From the NCBI GenBank assembly GCA_002118135.1, contig BDIU01000088.1:1-64000 (forward strand): a stretch of DNA of 64,000 bases, in the 5' to 3' direction. Position numbers and translations under genes: made by a program. Positions 36,401-45,237 of the stretch are shown here, one piece after another; position 1 is the stretch's first letter, and each line of letters opens with the position of its first letter. The notes beneath the pieces are model-generated. The model was given only the letters and a program-made list of their open reading frames with translations, was not told the DNA's origin and made no database searches. This stretch comes from Trebouxia sp. TZW2008. Its lineage: Eukaryota; Chlorophyta; Trebouxiophyceae; Trebouxiales; Trebouxiaceae.

Positions 36401-39400
36401 GTCAGGGCGGAAGCTGCCTGGCCGCCTGTCAGTGCTGCAGCAGCAGCAGTGGCTGCTGCGTCAGAAGGTGCAGCAGCAGTGGCAGCTGCATCAGAAGCTG
36501 CCTGGCCGCCATCGAGTAATGCTGCAACCGCTGCAGCAGCTGCGTCGGACGGTGCAGGGGTTGGGGCAGTTCCAGCATCAGCTGCCTGGCCGCCTATAAG
36601 TGCTGCAGCGGCGGCAGCAGTGGCAGCTGCGTCAGAAGGTGCAGGGGCTGATGCTGCAGGGCAGGCCTGGAACTGGGCCTGGCTAGCAGGGCAGCTGCCT
36701 CAAGATGCTGGGGCTATCGACCCTATTGCACTTCTGGATGATGAGTCTGAAGGTTGGTGCCAGCAGTGGCTTGGCAACATTCTTGCTGACGCTAGCTGCT
36801 TGTACTATAAAGCAGCAGAAGGACATGCTGGCTGAACATCATGTCTATGCGTGAGGCATCCATCCTGTACGCTACAATCAAGTGTGCCATCTCAGCAAAA
36901 CCCCTGATTCTTTGCTACATTGTGACGTTCAATTAGCCTGGTGCTGAGGCGTGCATGACTTACAGGTGCCAGCAAGCATTTGTGGTTAGGCAATCTGAAC
37001 ACCAGGCTGCCAAGAGCTGTGTTGAAGGCAGTCTTTGAAAGGCATGGCCCAGTTGATGATGTGGTCACCTTCCCAGGGCGCATGTATGCCTTTGTCAACT
37101 TCCAGCATGCAGATGATGCTGCAAGGGCTCAGGAAGCTCTGGACGGCAAGGAGGTCAGCCCTGCCAATGCTACCTGTTGTCCTCCTCACAACATCCGCAC
37201 CCTTGTTCAAGCAATTGCTGCATGCAGCAGTGTTCACACCTTTTGCCATGCCTTGTCCAGCATGCAGATGATGCTGCTCGCGCTCAGGAAGCCCTGGACA
37301 GCAAAGAGGTCAGGCCTGCACTCCCCTGCTTGCATTTTGCATGGTCGTTATGGACAGCATGCGCTCTGTCATGCACAGTATTCATTTTGTGTGCTACTCC
37401 CGTCTGCGTGCAGGCTGTGATGTTGTTCAGGGCAACTGTTTGACCCTTTTATGGCTCCTATTCAGCATGCAGTTTCTTGCATACACTGTTGATCTATGAT
37501 GTGACAGAAACATGTTGATGATGATGATGGTGACCTTGATGCCAATTAAAAGATGACCGTGGTGATTGACAATGATAATGGTGCCGACGTGCTTTGTGGC
37601 ACAGGTAGCAGCCTTGTCAGGAGGGCGGCGTTTGACAGTGCGTTTCCGGCCCTCAAAACGCGCCCTGGGGAAATTGACAGAGGGCCATCCTGACGCCCGT
37701 GACTCGCCTGCAGTACCCCAGCTCAGGTTTGTGCGCTGTTTCAGACCTCTGCATTGATGCAAGTCCATTGTTGTAAGTCCAGCAGGCACAAACAGTAGCA
37801 ACACTCAGTGCAAATGGGACCTGACTCCTCAGGGCAGATCAAACACTTGCAAGACTTTATGGGCGCGATCATCAGGGCTGTGCTGCAGCTGCTTGTGTCT
37901 GTTCGGATTCAAATGGCAACTTCCTTGGAAGCATGAACAGGCAGTGCACGCTTCCAAGGCGCTTGATGTTTGGACTCACTCAGGCACAAACAGTAGCAAC
38001 ATTCAGTGCAAATGGGACCTGACTCCTCAGGGCAGATCATAACACCTGCAAGGCTTTATGTGCGCAACCATTCGTGCTCTGTTGATGCAACTGATTGTGT
38101 GTTCCTGGATTCTACAGCAGACTTGGAAAATGAACAGGCAGCGTATGCTCCTGAGGGATTGCTGTTTGGACTTGCGCACACACAGTAACAACCCTCAGTG
38201 CAAACGGGACCCTACTCCTCAGGGCAGGTTATGGCACTTGCACAGCTTTACGTGATTATCAGGGCTGTGTGAGTCAGCTGCTGGTGTCTGTTTGGATCTA
38301 ATGACAATTGTCTTGTGAGCATGGGCAGGCAATGCACGCCGCCTGGGTAATTGCCATTTGGAAGTAGACAGGCTTGAACAGTAGCAATACTTGGTGCAAA
38401 ACCGGACTTAAGTCATCAGGGCAGATCTTGCATCTGCAAGTAATTCATGCAGGTCACCTCTTGGGCTGTGTTGTTGCAACTGCCCATGTCTGTTTAGATC
38501 CTTACGCCAGGCTCTTGCAATCTTCCAAAAACTTGGTGTCTGGGACTAGTCAGGTGTGCATTGCAGCAACACTTGGCGCAGATGGAATCATCCTGTAGCA
38601 TACGATGCATTCCTTGACATTTCCACATTTGGAAAGACTCTGCGTGCTTGCAGGGACTTTGACGGACAACATCAAGACTCAGGGCTGTTGCACAGCGGCA
38701 GGGCAGGAGAGTGGGAGGGTTCAAATGTGCCCTCAAACCGAGTTTGGTTAGGCAACATCAGCGCCACAGCCACTCTGCGTTCAGTCAGAAGCGTCTTCTC
38801 CAAGTTTGGCCCATTGACAGATGCCGCGGTCTTCCCTGCACGCATTGGACCCTTGGGATACGCCTTTGTGAACTTTGAGAAGGTGTCAGATGCTGCTGAT
38901 GCCTATCAGGCTTTGAAAAACGTGGTGTTGCCAGCGCTGACCGGCTGCAAACAACTCAAGATGCGCTTCAAGCCTGCCAAGGTGTGTTTACAACACCACA
39001 TGCTGGCTTTTTGCACCACTGTGTCCTTTGACTGGCTTGCGCTATCATCTGACTAAATCATCATATCATTTGACTAGATCATACTACGTTTTGACTGCAC
39101 AATGTAACACTACATGCATTCCTGTTGTTTCAAATGTCAAATGTCATGCACCCTCACCATGAAAACCTGAAGCATAATACTACTTGGCATGCCCTTGTGT
39201 CACAGTGTTCTGGCAAGGGGTTGCTGCTTGCACTTGTCCAAAACTGTAACGCTGCTTCCCTTGCAATGCTTTGAGCTTGTGGGAAGGCTTGACATGAAGT
39301 GCTTGTGGTATACTGTCATCACTGCATCTGCGTGTGGGCAAGCATAGAGCGTAGAAACGCACAAGAAGCTGTCTCAGCAGCATTGCAAACACGAAGTTGT

Positions 39401-42400
39401 ACTGTGTGCAGGGCAACTCTGCTGAGCTTTTGCGAGGCAACAGTCAGAGCCTGGAAGCTGACTGGGAAGGCAGCCTGCTTGAAGGTATGACTCAAATCCA
39501 ACCCAAACAGGTCAAGAGTGCAAGTTCCATTGTGATGACATGCCTGTTAATGCTGATTGCTTGCTTGCAGCAAGTCAGCCAAGCAGACGCCTACGCTGTA
39601 TTTAACGCTGGTTACATGCATGTTAGTGCTACATGCTTGCTACACATGCAGCAAGCCAGCGAAGCAGACACCCATGCTTCCCCATTCTGGTGACATGCAT
39701 GTTGAAAATGCATGCCTGCTTGTGACGCAGCAAGCCAGCCAATCAGACACCTATGCTGTCTCTGTTTTGCTTGACATGCATGCTGCATGTTTGCTTGATG
39801 TGCAGCAAGTCAGCCAAGCAGTCACCAATGCTGTCCCTGTCTTGGTGATGTGCACGCTAATGCTGCATGTTTGCTTGGCGCATGCCTGAGTCATCTGCTG
39901 ATGTGCACACTTAATTCAAGCTTGCTTGATATGTGACTGTTTGCAGTTTGGCACCGTTTGTGCTGATGCTGCATGTTTACTTGATGTGCAGCGAGTCAGC
40001 CTAGCAGGCACCTGTTGTTGGGCAACACATCCACGCGTCCCAATGAGAGTGCCCTTGAGACTGTGTTTGGCAAGTTTGGACCCTTGGAGAGCGTCAAGGT
40101 GTTCCCTGGGAAGACATATGCCCTGATCAGCTTCAAGGAGGTGGCTCCAGCTGCTGAAGCCATGCAGTGCCTGGACGGCCATTCCCTGCTGTCTGTCTCA
40201 GGTATGTCAGGCTGTGACAGTACATACCATCTCCTTGTACTTCTGCATAGTAACAAAGCACTGCTGCTGACCGTCTCAGGTTTGTCAGGCTGTGGCAGTA
40301 TGTGCAATCTCTGCTGTATGTCTCAGGGACCTCAACCTGTGACAGTATGTGTCACCCACCTATTCTCCCAGCTATGCTGGTGTCTCATGTGATTCTGTAT
40401 CAGAGCCACTCCTGCCCTGGACATGTGCAGATGCAGTATGCAGCGAGGACGATACTTGCTAGCATCCAAAATGAGCACCCCTGTTGAGCATTGTAAGAAT
40501 GCTATGTGTGTCCAACACACATTCATAAGCAAGCACACTCTGCATGAGCTGCGACTGGTCTTGCAGCTGAGTCTTGCGTTTGGATTTGACAGCAAAGCGC
40601 CTGGTGCAAGCACTCAAATTCATCACACCATGATTCAGAATGTTTGCCTTGCGTTTTCACCTGCTTTTGCTCATGTTTGACCTGCAGTTGTGGATATCTG
40701 CAGGTCAGAAGCCGTTGGTGATCAGGTATCAGACTGGCGCTGTGGCACAGCTGAGCAGCAGCGGTGCAGCAGAGAGGGAAGCGCCAGAGGGCAGCGGCGC
40801 CACGTCAGCCCTTCGCCAGCAGGGCTCACAGGGGCTTCCAGAAGCCGCTGACCCTGCTTTGAAGGGCTCTGCTGCTACTGCCACAGTACACCCAGCCAGG
40901 TCTGTTGCTGCTGGTGGTGAGGAAGAAGAGTCTGATGATGACTCATTGATGCCAGCTGTCAATCTGTCCAACCGCCTGAATCCCAACAATGTGCACTTTG
41001 ACCGGCAGCTAGCAGCTCAGTACAAGAGAATGAGCAAGCATGAGAAGGAGGCCTTGTGGGCTGCTGACAGAGCTCGCCAGCATCAGCTTAGAGAACTCAC
41101 TGAGCTGAGTCAGATGGCTGGCTTGAGCAGCACTGAGGTCAACCAGCTCACAGAGCTCACTCAGGTGAGGGGCTTCTGTTGACATCTGTCAACTTCAATA
41201 ACAATCTTTATGTTAAACGCTTTACTCATCTTCATCACGGCAACATTGACAATCATGATGATGACAAACTCATCATACGCATAATGACGGATCACACATT
41301 ATGGCACATCAGGACAGATCGAACGTGCAGCAGTGCGTGTGTAGTCAATATACTTGTAACTTTGTAGCAATATGCAATGCTGTCTGTGTGTAGCTGTCTG
41401 TGGCTCAATGCTTGGCAAGCACTCTCTCAATGCATTCCCCTGCCTTCACCGGTGGCCTTGGCTGATTAGTCCAGGTAGAGCACCTGCATCATCTTATGTG
41501 ACTGCTTGCAGGTGCTGAGATGCAGCACAAGTGTCAGCATTGCTGTCTACATTGCTGACAGAAGTGTCAGCATTGCTGTCAAGAGTGCAGACACACGTGC
41601 TGCACAACAGTCCCTGTTTGCAGCTCACATTGCTACTCATGACGCCTGAGAAGCTCACGTAGCGCAACTCCATAGTAGACATCGAAAAACAAAAACTACT
41701 ACTCCACAAGAGAGTTGCATGATATAGATAGATGAACATGGTGACATTCTGCAAACTTCAGACAGCAAGCACCAGACATGATAGCAAATGGGCTGCATGT
41801 GCAGGCTACAACCCTGTTCACAGTGTGAAAGACACTGGAAACAAAAGCAAAACAGTAGAGGTGTACATGCAAATGGGTTGTGTGCACAGCCTGCCATGCT
41901 GAATCAGCCAGGAGGTTTTAGCACAAGCCTGATTGATACTTACATCACGACATCACTTTACGTAAGTGATTGCAAATGGGCTGTGTGTGCAGGCTGCCAT
42001 GCTGAATCAGCCAGGAGATCTAAGCTCAAGCCTAGTGAACCAGCTGAACAACTTCTTCCAGAAGCCTGGGGCTAACCCTGGCTTGACCCCCCGGCAGCCC
42101 TGGGAGGGTCAAGCAGCCCCTGCCTCTACACCCCCCTTCCCAGGTACGCACTCATTGATCTTCGTCACATGCAGTGCGCCTTTGAGGCATGTAGGCCAGC
42201 AATTGACGATTCTGCATATGCACTGACCCCTCAACATGCACCACACAGCTGTCAGGCACAATGCACACATCCTGTGTAACACATCCTTCGCATCGAGCGG
42301 TGCCCCTTACTGCGTGTTGTGAACACATGTGCTTATTTACACAACTCAAGCACAAGTTCTCATACTCCTGTATGCAGATTGTGTGAGAGACGTCAGCTGT

Positions 42401-44140
42401 TGTGCCCAACGCACCAGATGCTCACAGTATTCAGTCGCATGATGACGTGTACAACGCATTGTTGTGGCGTGTGGCTGTCATTGTATGTATTCATTCCGCA
42501 AAAACGCTTGCTAAGCAGGCTCACGGAACTCAGCTAGCCATGCAATTAAAGTCTTCAACCCATTTGGTCTTTGGCAAGTCTCAACCATTTGAGACAGTCA
42601 TGGAGATTGGCTGCGCTTTCTGTACTTGGCTAATCTTGTGTTGCCAGACAAGCTCTTGCCCAAGTTTCAATCATGTGGTGCCTTGGACAGTTTTGGGTGA
42701 CAACACTGGCCTGCAACTGGGGTGTGCCACAAATTGCTGCTGAGTTATGCACCTGCATGGCCTTCTCCATTTGCTGATGTCTTGGGGACACTCCTTTGCC
42801 GATAACAAAATTGTACAAGTAACATTGTGAAACACCAACCAGGTTTGGGTGCCAATCCTGGCTTGCAACTGGGTGGTGTGAGTGGCGCAGCAATGACTGG
42901 TGCAGCTTCAGGCTTACAGGCCGCAGCTCAGAGCCTGCTTAGGCAACGCATGGAGGCCCTCAGGCAGCAGGGGGTGGGCCTCAGAGGGGGTTATCCCCCT
43001 GCAGGCCCTGCGCCCAATCAATGGGACCCTGAGGTATTCTTTCTGATTAAAAGTATGTTGCTTGTGGATGTGGCAATCATGTCGTGCTGCTGTCATCCTG
43101 CAATTTGTAAATATTTGTGTCTGCAAGGCAGGCGCACCCTGCTCACCGTGCTGTGCTGATGCGGCCATGACAATGTAAGCTGAATTCCTGCTGTGTATGC
43201 ACAGGCACAACAGCAGCAGCACCCTCAACTACCAGGCCCAGGGGCATTCCCACCTGCCAATCAGCCTGCTGCGTATTGGCCACCTGCTGGACCAGGCGTG
43301 GGGCGGCCAGCACCTCAGTTGCCCCAGCCCCTTCTACAACGCCAAGGGCAGCCTCCTGTGGGGCCCTCCCCTCACTCAAGAACGCCTGCCAACCAGCCTC
43401 AAGCTTACGCTGCTTTGCAGCAGCAGTACCCTTTTCCAAGGCCATTCCAGCAGTCTCATCAGCCTCTGGAAGCACAGGCCCAGGCTCAGCTGCGGCAGGC
43501 GCTGGAAGCTCAAGCAAAGCTTGCTGCTGAGCAGCAGATGCACGCGAAACATCAGCTGCAACAGCAGCAGCACTTCCAGCAGCAGCAGGATTCGAACGCA
43601 GCTCGGCCGCAGCAGGACCAGACGCAAGCGGGCGAGCAAACAGACCCTCACAGGCGCGTGCAAGGCGCGAATCCCTTTGGCACAGGATTTGAAAGTCCGC
43701 TTTGGCCGGCGGGCGAGTTGTCTCCGAATGCCGCCGCTCGAGCAGCCGAGCAGCACCAGCAGCTGGCCGACCTATTAGCCAGCAGCAGTCTGCACCAGCA
43801 TGACAGTGGCCTCAGCCAACACAGCTTAGGTCCTCAAGACCAACTGCATAGACTGACAAGTCTGCAGGGGTCAGGCTCAAATGAGCATGCGCACAGATTG
43901 CAAAGCTTGGGGGCAGTCAGCTCACCAGAACAGCAATTCAGGCTGAACAGTTTGAACAGTCAAGAGCAAGCATACCGATTGTCCAGCCTTGGTCCTATTG
44001 GAAGCTCTGATGGCATGTCGTCCTTCCGCGACAGCAGCAACCAGACACGGTACCCAAGCACTGCACTCCAAGAGGGTGCAGGAAGGTCAGCACAAGGCAG
44101 CAACCTGGGGCCAATGCATGACTGGGCAGGACAGCAGTAG
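33490..44140 (+). CDS. Ankyrin/three-RRM, Q-rich RNA-binding protein (FPA/SPEN-like RRMs)
   Basis: Exons: 33490-33759, 33839-33916, 34061-34242, then an unresolved exon, then 34811-35482, 36131-36752, 36966-37153, 37605-37726, 38654-38981, 39412-39484, 39992-40201, 40704-41164, 41993-42143, 42843-43033 and 43205-44140; from 34811 to the stop all phases agree (1,317 codons). The N-terminus has split ankyrin-like units (VNSTDREGCTILH; LDFRHKCNNGQTAQVAA). Then come polyglutamine, Ser-rich and three Ala-rich AAWPP repeats. RRM1 (SKHLWLGNLNT, YAFVNFQ), RRM2 (SNRVWLGNISA, YAFVNFE) and RRM3 (SRHLLLGNTST, YALISFK) resemble those of FPA and other SPEN proteins. A long Q/P-rich tail ends with four RLxSL motifs. 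No SPOC domain or CCCH finger was found. A nuclear role in RNA processing is inferred. One exon between 34243 and 34810 is missing from this model. Confidence 0.8.
34190..34370 (+). repeat. Copy of the third exon end and donor
   Basis: The exon end tatgatgtaaatagcacaga...tttgcataggt (34197-34245) recurs at about 34299-34352 as tatgatgtgcatagcacaga...atctgcatagct. The copy has lost both the frame and the GT donor. Confidence 0.8.
34550..34758 (+). repeat. Intronic tandem repeat, about 96 bp
   Basis: The unit tctgctgcaacagatcagct...aatcctcacatggaaagggc...agcttttatggcact...gttt ctctgagagctttg occurs just over twice. It lies in the interval where the missing exon should be. Confidence 0.8.
35495..35765 (+). 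repeat. 45-bp intronic tandem repeat plus a copy of the preceding exon end
   Basis: The unit cactgtcagtccctgtct...ttttgccatggaggctttg occurs about five times. At about 35725-35765, acccactgcaccactactcc then ttcagctgaagacccagcag repeats the true exon end (35446-35482) with changes, the GTGAGT donor becoming GTGAAA. Confidence 0.85.
35975..36230 (+). repeat. Duplicated exon start (MQNWSPYHPLSSQSG)
   Basis: The start of the exon at 36131 is preceded by a copy at about 35982-36070 that reads MMQNWSPYHPLSSQSG then HTSPWRARFNNALS. The copy is open and could be an alternative exon, but its upstream acceptor is poor and its downstream end has no clear donor. Confidence 0.75.
37060..37330 (+). repeat. 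Copy of the RRM1 exon end with donor
   Basis: The RRM1 exon end cagcatgcagatgatgctgc...ggaggtcagccctgcc (37102-37165) recurs at 37258-37325 as cagcatgcagatgatgctgc...agaggtcaggcctgca. The copy keeps an open frame (QMMLLA / QHADDAARAQEALDSKE in the matching frame) and a GTCAGG donor. Confidence 0.85.
37780..38600 (+). repeat. Intronic tandem repeat, about 195 bp, four to five copies
   Basis: The unit ggcacaaacagtagcaacac, tcagtgcaaatgggacctga, ctcctcagggcagatc, then ttgtgtctgttcggat occurs at about 37783, 37982, 38183, 38370 and, decayed, 38560. It fills the intron between the RRM1 tail exon and the RRM2 exon. Confidence 0.9.
39560..40010 (+). repeat. Array of five acceptor-plus-exon-start copies before RRM3
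   Basis: The true junction is gatgtgcag|cgagtcagcctagcagg at 39992. Preceding copies are gcttgcag|caagtcagccaagcag (39567), acatgcag|caagccagcgaagcag (39650), gacgcag|caagccagccaatcag (39728) and gatgtgcag|caagtcagccaagcag (39804). Each keeps CAG and the first 16-17 exon bases, so each is a potential decoy 3' splice site. Confidence 0.9.
40185..40345 (+). repeat. Three copies of the RRM3 exon end and donor
   Basis: The real donor ctgtctcag|gtatgtcaggctgtgaca is followed by gaccgtctcag|gtttgtcaggctgtggca (about 40270) and gtatgtctcag|ggacctcaacctgtgaca (about 40320). The second copy retains a GT. Confidence 0.85.
41785..42010 (+). repeat. Copies of the acceptor and start of the exon at 41993
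   Basis: The junction gcaaatgggctgtgtgtgcag|gctgccatgctgaatcagcc is preceded by gcaaatgggttgtgtgcacag|cctgccatgctgaatcagcc (41871) with the exon copy continuing to agcacaagcctga, and by gcaaatgggctgcatgtgcag|gctacaaccc (41784). The 41871 copy has a usable CAG. Confidence 0.85.
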
Positions 44141-45237
44141 ATGAGATTTGGTCAAGTTGATTTGAATTGATTCAGAAGATTGTACAGATGTGCATCAGGT
44201 GATGTCAGGACACACTTTGGCGGGCATTCAGAGCCCCTGAAACAGCAAGATTACTATGAGTCTGAGTCTGGCCCCTTTGTACGTGCTGAGTCTTCTCAAG
44301 CTGCATTCCTTCATTTTCCTCTTGGCGCCTTGTCATTTCACATGACATAATGTGTCCCCGACATCAGACCTGATGATATTTTCTGTCAAGCTGTGGCTTG
44401 CCACGAGCACATTTGCTCTTCTTGGTCAATCTTCAAAACAACCATATGTTTTTCCTTTAGTCAAGATGAAGATGACAGCTAGGTTAGCACACTGATTCAC
44501 GGGTTTTGTTGATGCCCCCCTTTCCTTGTGGTCACTGAGTGTCTGTTGTGTTTCAGATGACCGGATCAAATCTTGCGAGTTGATCCAGAAGCTGCTGCAC
44601 CTTCTTTTCCTTTGCAGTGTCTTGTGCACTGAATGCTTTTTTCTTTTAATTCATGAAGATGTCATGATAGAGCTGTGGATCTCAAACTGGTAGTTGTGCT
44701 TGAGGTCTACTTCTGCACTTTCTGCCTCTGTGGTTGTGTCAGTTGGTTCCTCTGCCTTTTGGGTTCTGTCTTTTGGGTCCTATTATTTCCTACAGAATAA
44801 GATCTTGTTGACCACAAACAGTACACTCAGTCAACTGTATTTTGCGGTCAGTCTGTGGATATGATTTGTGTCAATGAGATGCCCTCATCATGACAACTTT
44901 GAAATCAACACTGTAGATGCGTGTGTGGCAGTTCGAGCTTTTGCAAGATGGCTCAGCCGATATGCTGCAAGACACTGTTTCCACTGCTTAATCAAATCAG
45001 GTGTGCAAGCATCGAGCAGGTCATACAACCAAGTAGAGCTTGTGAAGCAAAGCGACAACATACATCCGTCAATTTGATGCCACTAGTCAGAACGACAGGG
45101 GTCACACATTTACAGCTTGTGGTCTGGAAACAATGCATCCAATGTTGACAAAGGGACGCCATGGTCTATCCAAGGCCTCCCAAACACGCCTAACGGCGTA
45201 GACCTTTTCTTTTCCTTGTTGTTCTCCAGTGTTGACG
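44141..45237. other. Convergent 3' region
   Basis: 1.1 kb between the ends of two converging genes. No exon is recognised. A copy of dispersed repeat family B lies at 45150-45225. Confidence 0.5.
45150..45225 (+). repeat. Dispersed repeat family B, copy near the phosphatase stop codon
   Basis: It reads ggcctcccaaacacgcctaa, then cggcgtagaccttttctttt, matching the family core. It lies just beyond the stop codon of the minus-strand phosphatase gene, in its 3' UTR or flank. Confidence 0.7.

Noticed and set aside
33490..36835. Plant RR-TZF (ankyrin plus CCCH zinc finger) identity for the large gene
   Set aside because: The ankyrin-like units and MSPWP-type Ser/Pro motifs resemble that family, but no CCCH finger was found and three RRMs follow.
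43376..43756. Leu-rich minus-strand frame opposite the Q-rich tail
   Set aside because: Antisense of CAG-rich coding sequence; no intron or domain support.
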